Positions 13,258-25,636 of a stretch of DNA of 64,000 bases are shown here, piece after piece. Location of the stretch: NCBI GenBank assembly GCA_003254905.1, contig QANU01112002.1, positions 545,095 to 609,094 on the forward strand, in the 5' to 3' direction. A model generated the notes under the pieces. The model was given only the letters and a program-made list of their open reading frames with translations. It ran no database searches and had not been told where the DNA came from. This stretch comes from Nissolia schottii (taxonomy: Eukaryota > Streptophyta > Magnoliopsida > Fabales > Fabaceae). Every line of letters begins with the position of its first letter. The stretch's first letter is position 1. The position numbers and the translations under genes are program-made.

Positions 13258-16200
13258 TCACCCATCTTCTAGGATCTCCCTGTGTACATGCATGCACGAG
13301 GTGCTGCAGTACTTGTAATTATACCGGTGGAAGGGAACTTTACCAGCAAGTGATGAATTACAACAGGAACAGTAAATGTCACCGGCTGCTCCTCTTTTAG
13401 GCTCTGAAGTGCTGCTAGTTGCAGTGGCGGCACCATTATCTTGAATTTTGAGGGCCGCGATTCTTCTCTCTGCAGCGGCCGCTCTCTTTTCTCTTTCTTC
13501 AGCCTGCGCTCTTCGTATTTCCTCCTGTTTAAGGTTTAAAAGAAGATTGATAAAATTAAGATATTGGATATTTTATTCATCACCAGTATATACAGTGGAA
13601 AGTATACATATGGTAGAGTTATCTATGTATGTAATCTAAGACATACGAGCATGATTTAACACATCATTAAAAGATTTGCAAAAGACATGGCCTCGGTTAG
13701 ATTTTCAGCCAGTAAAAGGTTCAGTATCTAACCTCTTTAGATAATGGCGCACCGCTTTTGGTTTGTGACCGTCCGCTTGTAGAAGCTAGGGCAGTTGCTT
13801 GCTTTCCCGCAGTTTTTGAATCATTCTTAGGCAAGGCAGCTTCAGCCTGATTAGTGAAAACCGAATTCAAGATTTGTCATAACAATGACTTTCGACAAAG
13901 GAAAATGAAGATTAATGAGTGAAAAATTAGAGATATGTATGATTGTAAACACAGTAATATGACAAATCGGTACTTCTCAACGAAACCACAAGTAACAGGA
14001 CAAAGAACAAGGAACACACAATCGGTGGAGATGTACTACATTCTCTTTTAACAATACAAATGAACACTTGCTCAAGACTCGATCACAATCTGATTGTGTA
14101 ATGTTCAGTAGGCAAAGGTGGATGAACGTTATTTAGATGAACAGGTATCATTTTCACTCTAACTACCAAGGTAACTCTCAAATCTTAAAGGTAAACCCTA
14201 AGAATTAAGAAATTGAAGACAATATGATTCAAGACAGTCTATGTAAAAAATTTGGTGCTTTCCTTTTTAATTTTTTTGGTATATGCTTTTTCATTTTGGA
14301 AACCATGGTAAAATAGTATCAGAAATGAGTCTTTAAAAATCTTATGTAAGGTCATCAAATAACATGGGGATTGAGGACCAAAACTAGTTAAGATGTACCT
14401 GAGCTTTCTTTTCTTTTGCTTTACGCAGTTTCTTCAATTCTTTTGCTCTGGCTTTTCTCTTAGCATCTTTTTCTGCCTGCTCAAGCACAAAGGAAGAAAT
14501 TATAACACTGAAAAATCAAAACTCTAGATTAAGTGGTAGAGAACATTGCATATTTAGCAATCAAGGGAAAAGTAACTCCTTCAAAACTAAAATATTTCAA
14601 TAAACGAGATATCAAGCCAACAAGAAGGCCAGGATACAAATAAATTTAGGTTTAGTTGGTAGGTTTAATCATTACTCATGATGACATATAAGTTAAGTTA
14701 TCATCAAATTTAGATGATTAGATCAATGAGCAGAGAACATTATACATATAAGAAGCAAAAAATGTAAGATATATCACTTCTACAACTACAATAATACAAT
14801 AAACTATCCCTATCTCATGGAAGGCCATGTTCCAAACAAATTTTATTTAATGCTCCGATATGCCTTGCTATATAAATTAGAAAAAGAAACATAATCTGTT
14901 CAACCATCAAACATGCCATTTATGATGGCAAACCCGGCATAGTAGTACAAAATCATCAAATTCCTTAATTTATTATGCTTTCTTTTATGTGTATGAGTAT
15001 GAGTGTGTATTAGGAGTGCATCCTGTCTAATGGGATGTATCTGGCATGAAACCTATTTCCAAACAAGGTATCCCAAATATCGACTTATTTTTCAATGATA
15101 CACACTTATCCCCATGTCTCTCCTTTACTGCCAAAAACAATTACCAGCAAGTTAACCAAAGTAAAGACTAAGGGTGTATTTGCGAGCTGAGTTTTGGAGG
15201 GGAAGGAAAAGTTTTGGGCGGCTTAGCCATGGTTTAGCCCCCCAAAACCTTTCCTTCCACTCCAAAACTCAGCTCGCTTACACACCCTAAAGAGAACAAT
15301 GTGGGATATACAAAATGTAACCATTTTTTTTAAAATTTTGGACCAAAATTCAAAACTTATTCTCAGAAGCATCAGAATAACCTGCTTAGCAGCTTGTGAT
15401 TCTTCCATTTCTTTGGTCAATGCACTAGGTACTTTTGCAGCATGCCAATCCCATTTGTCAGGGTTTGATGCCATAAACCTTCTGAAAGTATTCCTGACTT
15501 CCTTCTCATTTGCTATCATATATGGGGTCCGTCCCCTTTCATCTTTGATGCAAGGATCCAAGCCCTGTTCCAGGAGTTCCATAACCTTGTGAGAGTCACC
15601 ATATTGCGCTGCTTGATGTAAAGGAGTTGATTCACCCGGTAGCTCATTCTCACTCTCTTCACCACTCACAATGGGGAGTGCATCATTTTGTTTACTAGAA
15701 CAAGCTTCAGCTTTATCTTTGTCATCGAACTCAACCATGTCCCCTTTGCCAGAGGGTGGGTTATCATTTCTTATAGCAATAGGAAATGGTACCAAGTCCT
15801 CTTGGTTGCTTTGTAAATTTTCTTTCTCATCTGCTTCATAAGATACTTGGGTCAACTGGCTATATACACGCTTAGCTTCCCTGAAGGTAGGCCTTCTAAT
15901 AGTCAAAGGAATGTTTCTAATAGCACCCTGCTGGTTGGAAAAGTATGGTCTTTCTCCATCATAAAACAGTTGACGACTACTTGAAGGGGCGTACATAAAA
16001 ATGCAATCAGAAGCATCAAAATAAGGTCTCCAAGAAGTAAGCAGCTCTTGAACTTCCTGAAATATTGGTATAGCGGTCCAGATTTAAATATCAGTATGCA
16101 CAAATGCACATGCATCCACACACACACACACCAAAAAAAAAAAAACACAAGCAAGCATTTTTGTGCACCACATGTGAGTTTTAATAGGAGCTACAGTTTC

Positions 16201-19200
16201 TGTAACTAAAAATGGAGGAACAATCAATAAAAGAATCAACTCTTATGTTTGGAAGACATAAAAAGTGAAATTTATTCAATTTGATTTTATTACTTTGATT
16301 ATACCCGCAAAATAGAATGAATGTATGAGAGGTAAAATCCAAAACCAAGGGTAAAATAGTTTATCTACTTGAAATTAAATCAAACCTAAGAAATCCCATC
16401 ATATTTGACCAGATTTTTAATACGAAACCCATGATATTTCAAAAATTAAATCCCATTTCTTCACATTGAAAAATCACTGATAGGGACCGTTATCACATTT
16501 GGAATAACCACAATTTGTCAACTGCATTACTACAACGTATAACAATTTATAAGTTATCAAACAGCTGACATTAGGAGTCTAAATCTGAAAACACCTAGCT
16601 TATAGCCGATATATTAATCATAAATAATTGAAAGTAGGCAGACTGCGCTTTATGGTAAAAAATTCTTGAGGGAGTGAGTTAATTATATGGTCTATACTTT
16701 TTTCAAAATGAGAAAAAGTCCAACAACAACTTCAGTGCACTATTATCAAGCACTTATAGTTTGATACACAAGTTCCCACTTCCCACATCTTGAAAGGAAA
16801 ACCAAAAAACAAAACATAGTACCATTGGATCATCAGTCATCATGCATTTATTACCCTGTAAACAACTAGATCAAATTACCTGATATAAATAGGATTGCTC
16901 TATCAGTTGATTTCAGAACACCAACATGCAAAACAACACTTCATAACATGGATATGAGTAAAATAAAATAAAAAGAGATAGTGAAAGATATGGCTTTGAC
17001 AAGAATACCTTCTTTAATGCAAGTTCGTTATGACGACGAAGTGAAGCCCCTGCAGAATGAGCAGCCCGGCCAGAAGCATCTTTTGATGACTGCTTTTTCC
17101 CTGCCTTGGCCCTCACAACATACCTGCATAAGAATGATGAGAATTTAAGAACAAAAACAAATTCCAAAAACCTATCTACAATATTTCAACACATGGAAAT
17201 ATATTTTGTTTGGATTGCCTTATAAAAAAAAGTGCTTTTTTTTAGTAGAGCATTTTCTATTAGAGCATTTTTTTTAATAAAACATATATAAAAAAAAAAA
17301 AAAAAACAGTTTTAGTTGTATCCAAACACACTTAAAATTATAAAAGTACTTTTTTGTGATAAAAAAAGTACATTTTAAAAAAATATTTTAAAAACCAATC
17401 CAAACAAAGCCAGAGTGATAATAATAATAAAGGATAACAAAATAGTCAATTAGTCATACAGGCATTTAGTCAATAATCGGGAAATAGTACATTATGTGCC
17501 ATGCTGCCTCGGGAACATAAAAAACAAGGAAAGTAAAGAAAAAGAACGGCTTAAAAGTTAAATAACTATGTACAGAAGCGTGAGCACAATAATACAACTT
17601 TTACACATTCTCCAGCCAAAATTAAGCTAAAGAGAGCAAAATGAAGAGGTTATACGTATTTGTTTTCATTTTCTGGCATAAACTACTGTGCTTAATCACT
17701 TACTTTTTCCATTGGTTAATAGACTAGCTTAAATGTATAAAACAAAATGAAATTAATTCAAGTTAAATGAGATATAACACCCAGGGCTATTATCAACTCA
17801 CAGTGGAGAAAATGAATGCCTAAAGGAAATCCGTTAAAATTATACTTCACAGGAAGGAAATATGAAGGGCAATGCATCATTACCAAATTCTAATTCTAGA
17901 AGTAGCTCTGAGAAGTCATCATCATAAACAATTAATGGAGCATTAAAATTCTGTAAAACTCTCAGTCTGATAAATGAATGACAAACGACAACACAGAATG
18001 AACATATGAGTGGTTGACAACAGAATAAGATTGCATTCAAGTCTCCCTAGCATTTGTTTTGGTAGTTATTAACTTTTTGCTGAAGCTCAACTGCTTGACT
18101 CATCCAGGAAAAAGAAAACCAAGTGCATACGGAAGCCAAAATTGATTCAGACACAAGACTTCAACAGACTAGAAATTCAACGAAACAATGATTAATTGAA
18201 ACACAACATTCTTCACATATATTTTGATATTAGTCTATGGACATGGTTAAAATGCTGCATGCAGTATGCATAAGTTGCAATAAGTTTCCCCACGCATTCT
18301 GTCAAAATAAAGCATGGAAATGAAACTCAAATCACATCCACTTTTTTCTTTAAAAGAGCTTTGAAAAAACTATTAGTGTTTTTTGAAAGTTTAGTAGCAA
18401 GAAGCATAATATAACCTGTGAAATGTCTTGTGAGCCACAACTGCATCGCCATCAAAAACACAACCCGCAAAGTGCCCACCTGATGCAAGCATAACTATTC
18501 TCAAGCGTGTCTTATCCCTGGGCTCCAGAGTCAGAGATTTCAACCTCTCAACCATTTCTTTCTCGGCACTTTCATTCTCATACAACACATTCTCAGTCAT
18601 ATTCATAATCAAGCACTTCCAGACAGAAACTCTCTGCCCTGTCTGAAGACTGACAAGTAGCTTCTGTTTAGGAATTTCACTTGATCTGTCACGCACTTCA
18701 TTGCGATTTTCAGACTCGATTTCACTGTCATCGTCACTTTCTGATCCTGATATACTTGACACATCATTGTCTTTGACAAATTCAGATGTCAGCACCTCAA
18801 AATCCTCTTCCTTCACAATTTTCTTTCCAGCAATTGTCAGCTTCACCTGTGAATGATCAATACAAACCCATTATAGTATCTTAATGAGAACCACTAGCAT
18901 TCACTTTGCTATCCCACAAACCAAAACTGGACTTCATTTTTAGCATTTTGAACTTACACACAAGCATATCAAGCTTCCAATACACCAAAAAAAATATAAT
19001 TAATAATAATAAAAAAAATACAACACAACTGCAAGTCCAATTAACTCGATAAAAAAAAGTTTTAAATTCCATATGTCTTCAAATAAAAATGAGTTCATTA
19101 CATTTTACCTAATTTCACTGAAAAGAGACAATTTTTTTAAAAAGAAGACAAAACACGAGCAAGTCATGGTACTCTTTAAAGCAAAAAATGGGTATTGTAA

Positions 19201-19656
19201 CTTTGCCAAAATTCACTGAAAAAAAAGGGACAACAAAATAAACAAAATACTTTATTAAAAAAATGAAGAAATAAAAAGTGTATGGCAGATACTGAAGAGT
19301 TGATTGAATCTTACATTGAATCGGTGAATGTCTGATTTGAAATGCGAGCGTTGGTCTTGAAGGGAATCGAACTGTGCTTTGCAGGTATTGCAGGTCCACC
19401 TAGGCGCCGAAACGACGGTGTTTTGGGGGACATCGACGATGACGTCGTTTGAGGGCGCTTCGATGACTGCGTTTCGCATATCGCGGGGGACGGGTAGTTC
19501 GGAAGCGGCAGAGTGATGAGAATGAAGGAGGCGGCAAGAGTCGAAGAAGCTCGCCGGGAGCTCGAATATCGAACGGTGTCGTTTCTCCTGAGACGACGTC
19601 GTCGGGGTAGTTGACCTTGTCGTGGCAGCTGTGTTAGAAGGAAGATTGGCAGCCAT
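13258..19656 (-). CDS. VMS1: Vms1/ANKZF1-type peptidyl-tRNA hydrolase (ribosome quality control)
   Basis: Seven exons: 19656-19315, 18846-18416, 17123-17009, 16056-15382, 14476-14399, 13846-13733, 13524-13258; phases agree throughout; 673 aa. In order: a C2H2 zinc finger (C89, C92, H105, H111); the VLRF1 release-factor-like domain (about 200-345) with AGKKQ, Q269 aligning by family pattern with the catalytic glutamine, followed by HSAGASLRR; an ankyrin region (about 440-490, starting TPLHQAAQYG); a lysine-rich coiled coil; a VCP-interacting motif REKRAAAAERR at 596-606 that fits RX5AAX2R; and a C-terminal Cys-rich treble clef (YCSCCNSS, YCSTSCMH). The family cleaves peptidyl-tRNA on stalled 60S subunits and recruits Cdc48. 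Introns carry a 116-bp hairpin MITE and a second MITE. Confidence 0.95.
15172..15287. mobile_element. 116-bp palindromic Tourist/Harbinger-like MITE
   Basis: A near-perfect hairpin. The two arms, each about 55 nt, match at about 48 positions around the short centre GCCATGG. The ends are GGGTGT...ACACCC, and both sides are flanked by TAA (15169-15171 and 15288-15290), the 3-bp duplication used by PIF/Harbinger elements. It lies in the VMS1 intron between exons 4 and 5 and would fold in the pre-mRNA. Confidence 0.8.
17204..17409. mobile_element. Small MITE in a VMS1 intron
   Basis: The left end TTTTGTTTGGATTGCCTTA is matched in reverse complement by the right end AACCAATCCAAACAAAG. Between them is A/T-rich sequence with repeated 'agagcatttt' text. 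The size is about 206 bp. Likely a hAT-type MITE; target duplication not resolved. Confidence 0.6.
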
Positions 19657-19792
19657 AGTAGTTGTCGATAAGGAGAGTATCCTCCTGCGTCGAGAAATTC
19701 TGAAAACTCAGACGGGTAAAAAACGTTCCTTTGTATTTGGTCGAATGTATAAAAACCTTTTCGAGTTTCAAGTAGAATGGTAAGTTTTTCTG

Positions 19793-20702
19793 TACATCGG
19801 TGGATAACTTAATTCCTAACTTTTAAAAGTTGACAAATTAACCCTTAAATTTTTTTAATATTTAACTCGTTAGTCTCTCCATTAACAATTCCCTCTAATG
19901 ACTCATTATGTGTTTGTTTACTCGTTGTTTCATCGTAGTCATCACTGCTCCTATTCTCTTCTCTGTCCTACTCACACCACAAACATCGTTTTACAACACA
20001 TCAAACAATGTTGTTTTGCCCACTAGTGACCTAACCCCAAGGCATAGTAGAGCAAAGGATGAAAAAGTAGATGAAGAAAGGTAACAAAAGATGGAGAAGG
20101 TGGCAAAAGAGTTTCTAAAGAAGCATATGAAGAAGGGTAAGAAGGGTGTCGGCGATGGTGAGGCCCACAAGTATGTCGCCAAGTATAGGTAGGAGTCTGA
20201 GCATTGTGTTGTGGAGGTTGCCAAATCTGTGAAGGACGCTTTGATGTCTCTCAATGGTAAGAGAAAGGGTTCTGAAGTTGCAAAGGACAGGGTTGATTCC
20301 AAGAAGTTGAAGATATGGTGGGTGTGTATTTTTGTGTTTTGTGAAGGATTATTGTGTGGTCACTTTGAGGTGTGTTGTTGTTTGATTTTTGTTTTTGGAT
20401 TATGGTGTTTTGGTCTCTCAATTCATGTCTTTCTTACCCTTCTTCATCCTTTGCTCTACTCTACCTTGGGGGTTAGGTCGTTAGTGGGCAAAACGACGTC
20501 GTTTTACAGTCTTGTGTGTGAGTAGGATAGAGAAGAGAGTGGGGGACAGTGATGACAAGGACAAAATGGCAAGTAAATGGCCACATAATGAGTCGTTAAG
20601 GGGGTTGTTAACGGAGGGACTAACAAGTCCAACGTTATCAAAGTTTATGCACCAATTAGTCATTTTTTAAAGTTTTGGGACTAAGTAATTCACCAGTGTA
20701 AA
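19793..20702. mobile_element. Foldback, MULE-like element next to the VMS1 start
   Basis: About 270 bp at the left (19793-20065) is repeated in inverted orientation at the right (about 20430-20702), at roughly 75% identity by eye. Shared blocks include GACTCATTATGTG, TTTTGCCCACTA and GAGCAAAGGATGAA. The central about 360 bp (20070-20430) has coding-like, lysine-rich text on the plus strand (for example VAKSVKDALMSLNGKRK at about 20217-20270) interrupted by a stop; I do not recognise it. Long terminal inverted repeats around a gene-like core fit a Pack-MULE. The left end is about 137 bp upstream of the VMS1 ATG. Confidence 0.65.
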
Positions 20703-22551
20703 ATCCATATAATTCAATACAGCATCTACCCAAAAAAAATAAAAGGAACATTCATTCTTTGTAAATAATTAGGGCATGGCCCAAACAAAGAGAGAAGCCT
20801 AATGAGTAATGACTAATCAGATTAGGCCAAGAAAGCCCCATATCATCACCACATAATTAACAAGGCCAACTCTAGGAAGAGACTTGCCATAAACCTAAGC
20901 CATGCCTCAACTTGAGGCTCTCTCCTAGTCCTACTAGTCAGCCCATAGAGTGATCAGCCATAAACCTTCGTCAAGCACCTCCTTCATCCACCATTCAACA
21001 TGCATTCTCATGTAGCTTCGTTCCTTTCTCAAAATAGCCGTAAACAAGATACATTAATGTTATAATATTTGAAACATAATATTTCAATTGGAACCATACA
21101 ATGTACATATCAATTAAAGACCTAATTAACATCATTTATCATAAAAATTAATTTTTGTGATATATACCTATTATACCAAAATTAACCAAGGAAACTAAAG
21201 AGGCACATGGGGCCCACTTCATGAGGGTAAGAAGGTAAATTGAGTTGAAATTTCAATTAAATATTAAGTCAAAGGTTTGTTCGACCTCAAGTGATCCTAA
21301 ACAAGTTTAAGTGACCAAGCGACCTACTTCAAATGTGGGGCAACAAAAGAGAAGGACAAAACATTCAAGAGTACACACATCTACAGAGCAAAACCATGAA
21401 AAAAGTGAGTTGTTGAGGGACTTGGCATTTTCAATGGTGAAAAGCTCAAGGGAAGATTCATCAAGGAGCGACATTTGAACTAATAAAAAGGGCGAACATA
21501 AATTAATGCCAGAGTTCGAATTCAAATTTAGAAAAGGGAAGTTATTTGGAGCCACAAAGCAGGCACTCAACAATGTGAAACACAAATTAAGGAAGCAAAC
21601 TGATAACAGACACTTGGCAACCATGCAGAGAGCCCACTTTCTCTATAAATAAGCACAACAAGTATATGCTTGCAATGCCTCACACATTCTCAAAGTCTCC
21701 ACAACGCACGAGTTCATAAGGAAATCAAGTAATTTCTCATTTATTTACTTTCTGTTCTTTCAATTTTTAAAATTAGTTTCATTTCTATTCATTTTGATTT
21801 TTATTGTAATCGAAATACTTTATTTCAAATTTCTTCAATCAAATTTGTTCTTTATTCCGTTGCAATTGAATACTTTGATTATATTACGTGTGATTCTTGG
21901 TTATGAGTTTTGTTATTAATGTAAAAGATCATATTTTCCAATTGACACGTTCTTAACTTAAAACTCACTTAAAAAAAAATGGAATTTAGTCTAATTTCCC
22001 AAACTGAGATTGTGACTCACTTCTATCATAGAGGGTCGTTAATCCCACAAAACAATACCAGAAACTAAAATATTACTACTAATAATAACATTTTGAAAGG
22101 AGTATGACTAAAAAAATTTGTTGGATGTTGGAAATTGTCGATTTACATAGCCAATACCATTCGCCGCACAGTCCACAGAACCAGATCTGGGTTCTATTCC
22201 ACTATGACGCAAAGCAACAAAATGCGGTGGTCCTCACCACACAAAACACAAGGTACCCCACTCAAAACTCCACCCACGTGGCCCTGCACTCACTTCCACC
22301 AATGATCTCACAAATATCCATAAATCAACAACGTACAATAACCAAAAGGAAATATAGATAGCTGGAAATAAATTATAAATAGAATGCAACGTTCACATCA
22401 TCACATGCCTAAATTAATTTATAACAAAAAAATAAATTAAAAAAATTCTCCAATCCAATCACATCAAGGGAATAGAAGAGAGATAAAAAAGAAAAGAAAA
22501 GAAAAAACTCAAAAATTACAAACAAAACCCCAACGTAGATGAAATTACAAA
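20703..22551. other. Intergenic, possible LTR-like block with TATA box
   Basis: No gene recognised. A TATAAATA box at 21644-21651 followed by CA-rich leader-like text and a long pyrimidine-rich stretch (21740-21900) resembles a retroelement U3/R/U5, but no paired LTR was seen. The right end should hold the 3' UTR of FLA8. Confidence 0.35.
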
Positions 22552-23820
22552 TCAGGACATAAAAACAAGGGAAACCACTGCAGCACACAAGGCAGTCGTT
22601 GTAAAAGTGAGAACCGCTGAGGAAGCCTTCACTCTCACGCTCGCCGACTTGGAAGAGTTGCTACGCTCCGCCGCAGACGAAGGCGCATCCGCCGGAGCAC
22701 CTTCCGGAGTCTCCCCGGCGGGAGCCGGCGGCGAAGCAGGAAGTGGAGAAGGCGCCTCGGAGACCGGCGAAGGAGCAAGATCCGGAGTCGGCGAGGGAGC
22801 ACCAGCAGGCACCGGTGCCGGTGCCGGTGACGGCGACGCCGCGAAAAGCTCTGGAGGAAGGAGAATGCTGTCAACGGAATATATTGACAGAGGAGTGGAA
22901 TCTACAACGGTATCCGCAATCCTCGAAGAATCAACTCCGGTGTGAAGAGTCACCGAATCTCCGGCGACGGAAACCGTGAAATCGAACTTGCCGGCGCCGT
23001 TAGTCGCCAATGTACTAATCGCGTCCTTCGAGGTTTTCAACGAACCAACAGGAAGGTACTTCGCGGTGGCGTGATACTGTAAGAGCGAGACCATCTCTGC
23101 GTTGGAGAGCTTGCTGAGATCGGGAACGCCACGCGCCTTGAAAGCCTCGTCGTTCGGCGCAAAAATGGTCAAACCCTTGTCGGCAGTTGACTGGAATGTC
23201 TTGATGAGGCCGTTAGAGGCTAACAAACTCGCGAACGTCTTGCATCCCGCTTTCTCGATTAGCGCCGTTATGTTAACGTCGCTTGACGGCGGGGGAGCGG
23301 TTAGGATCCCGGGCGCGATAATCGGTGCGTTGATCTCCAGAACGGAGATGTTGTACGGAATCTGCTTGACGGATTTGGTGTAAGTGGAGGCGAGTTTGGA
23401 GCCAGGGGCGGCGGAGCCGAACCCGACTTTTCCGCCGCGGAGGTCGGTGATGTTGACGGATCCGAGATTTCCCTCGGCGTTTCCGGTGGTTTGGTAGAGG
23501 GTGGTGGATAGAGTTGTGCCGTCGGGGATCTGGTGGAGCTTGGTGGGGTCGAAGTAGTCGAGGAGGATGAGGAGGCTGAGGACCTTTTTGACGACGGCGA
23601 GGGGGTGGTTCTGGGTGACGGCGGAGAATGCGGAGTTGGGGAGGGCGAGGACGGTGATGGTGGTGCGGGAGTTGATCTCGTCGGCGAGCTTGGTCTGGGA
23701 GAGGAAGCTGTTGAACTGGCTGTAGTTGGGGTCGGCGGCGAGGATATCGGTGATGTTGTGGGCGGAGGCGGCGGCACAGAGGGCGATGAGGAGGATAGGG
23801 AGGAGATGGGAGAGACCCAT
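22552..23820 (-). CDS. FLA8: Fasciclin-like arabinogalactan protein FLA8
   Basis: A single exon of 422 codons, distinctly GC-rich against the AT-rich surroundings. The product has an N-terminal signal peptide ([20 protein letters not shown]), two fasciclin domains (about 22-170 and 183-325; [11 protein letters not shown] and [11 protein letters not shown] are the H1-type motifs), a Pro/Ala/Ser glycomodule region (about 328-385, with repeated APSP/PSPAPAP), a small-residue omega region and a hydrophobic C-tail for GPI anchoring. FLAs are cell-surface adhesion proteoglycans in the wall and plasma membrane. The position between the At2g45460-like and At2g45500-like genes supports orthology with At2g45470 (FLA8). 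Long open frames on the opposite strand are GC-driven shadows. A CT-rich leader (23821-23885, gene direction) precedes the start. Confidence 0.95.
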   Translation of the reverse strand: MGLSHLLPILLIALCAAASAHNITDILAADPNYSQFNSFLSQTKLADEINSRTTITVLALPNSAFSAVTQNHPLAVVKKVLSLLILLDYFDPTKLHQIPDGTTLSTTLYQTTGNAEGNLGSVNITDLRGGKVGFGSAAPGSKLASTYTKSVKQIPYNISVLEINAPIIAPGILTAPPPSSDVNITALIEKAGCKTFASLLASNGLIKTFQSTADKGLTIFAPNDEAFKARGVPDLSKLSNAEMVSLLQYHATAKYLPVGSLKTSKDAISTLATNGAGKFDFTVSVAGDSVTLHTGVDSSRIADTVVDSTPLSIYSVDSILLPPELFAASPSPAPAPVPAGAPSPTPDLAPSPVSEAPSPLPASPPAPAGETPEGAPADAPSSAAERSNSSKSASVRVKASSAVLTFTTTALCAAVVSLVFMS

Positions 23821-23885
23821 TTTGAGAGAGAGAGAGACAATGAGGAGTGAGTGAGTGAGTGTGGAGAGTGTGGGAGTGTGAGAGT

Positions 23886-25551
23886 GGAGGTGGAGTTAAA
23901 GAAAGAAGAAGGTGGTGGGTTTAACCATGGTTAAGGTCAGGGGCCAACGAGATTTGCTCAATCGGTAAGGATTGTACTCTAGCATGCTTTTTTTCTTTAA
24001 ATCTAAAAAAAAAGCTAAAATTATGTTTGGTCTATATATATATATATATAAAGTTTAAATTATGCACGCGTGATAATTAGATTAAGTTTGTTCAGCAAAT
24101 TATACGTTAAGAAATTGGTTGATGCGTAATTAGTTTAAATAATTTACCATTAGTAAAATTTTAGATTCAAGTCACAAAAATAACTTAAATTAAAGTTTTG
24201 TTAAGATAAAAACTACGAATAATATATTGGTTTTACTCATGATATGTTATGACCTAACATAATTCAAACTATATTCATGGCCCATCAATAAACATGTATT
24301 CATTACAAGAATACTTTACACTAATAATTGGATTATATTATTAATAAAATTGACTAACTCAGTTTGATATATTGTAAGATGTAACTATCTAATTCAAGCT
24401 AAATTTGTTCTTACATGAATCTTAAACCTAAAACACCTTTTTAAAAAATGATGAATTTGTCTATTGTTCGATCATCCTTGTGTTGATATATGTTACAATA
24501 GTTAAGACAAAAATTATACTAACTTATTTTTTCTCTGTTTAAATTTTAGTGTAGAGTGTCAAATCAATTTATAGAGTCAGGCAGGCTTATTATAAGTATG
24601 AAACTTGTTATTTTATTTTAAATGTACATAATTTTAAATGCCAATTTAATTATTGAATTTCAGATCATGAGGGAAAAAAAAAACCAAAGAAAAAAAAAGA
24701 CATAAAGACCTGGGTTCAGTTAACTAAGGTTGAGTTATGGAGGATCATGTGAGAGAGGGGGACAAAGGGGGACAAGGATGATTTGGCCACAGCTGGAAAT
24801 AGAAAGGGGGATTCGTGGCATTTGGTGGCTTGGTTGCTGTTCTTTTCAGGAAATGACTTAGATGCCCCCTATTTTTTTTCCTGTTTCTTCCGTCCTTTTC
24901 GGGGTTTTAAAAATGTTTGGGGGTGTTTATGAATTGTGTCTTTGTGTGTGTGTTTGCCCGTTGCAAGTTGCAACGGTCTAATTCGGAACCATGGAAAGGG
25001 TTTGCTTTGTAACGTTAGCGTGTAGTGGTTGGATTGATGCAAATTTGGGATGTGCATGTAACTTCAAGTTTCTTAATTTGAATCTACAAAGGCAAGAATT
25101 AAGAAAAGGTTAACTGCATTTTAATTTATTGAATTGGGTTCAAAATAGTATCGGGTGATACATAGAACAAAATAATAATTAAAAAAACTTCTTTTTAAAG
25201 ACAAAATTGTAGGAGATTGATACATTGTTTTACAAATAAGGCGAGATAGTAAGTTGTGAATTTCTATCAGTGAGGAAATTATTCAATGAGGAAATTTCTA
25301 TCCATATGATATGACATTAAATCAAATCAAATGTTTTATAACGAGGAAATTACTTATTTTTTCTATTCAAATAGCTCAGTTTGATCTCTCACCAAAGTAA
25401 GAACCTCAGTATTTATGACTAGTACACATCAAAGAGATATCAGTATGTAGATCCATTTGAGTTCATAAAGGTTTTCAAAAGATAGTTGTATTAATCTTAA
25501 CTATTTCATATACTAAAAATTTTTCAAGTATCATATGATCATTAAAGTTAT
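23886..25551. other. Intergenic, FLA8 promoter side
   Basis: Upstream sequence of FLA8, then AT-rich DNA with poly-A and AT tracts (AT microsatellite near 24038-24050). No coding, tRNA or rRNA signal was found. Confidence 0.5.
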
Positions 25552-25636
25552 CGTACTTTATGATTTAATATATATTATTTATCAACAAAAAATAATCCAT
25601 AATTTATAAGATATTATGAGTACCCTAAACCCTAAA

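Noticed and set aside
22607-23850. Several long open frames opposite or alongside FLA8 (Gly/Glu-, Ser/Pro- and Arg-rich)
   Set aside because: GC-rich coding DNA produces long shadow frames; only the FLA8 frame shows domains, a signal peptide and a GPI tail.
23945-24185. tRNA-derived SINE suggested by GCTCAATCGGTAAGGA (box A-like) and GATTCAAGTC (box B-like)
   Set aside because: The two boxes are about 230 bp apart and there is no defined 3' tail or target duplication. A similar weak pair near 51220-51260 was rejected for the same reasons.
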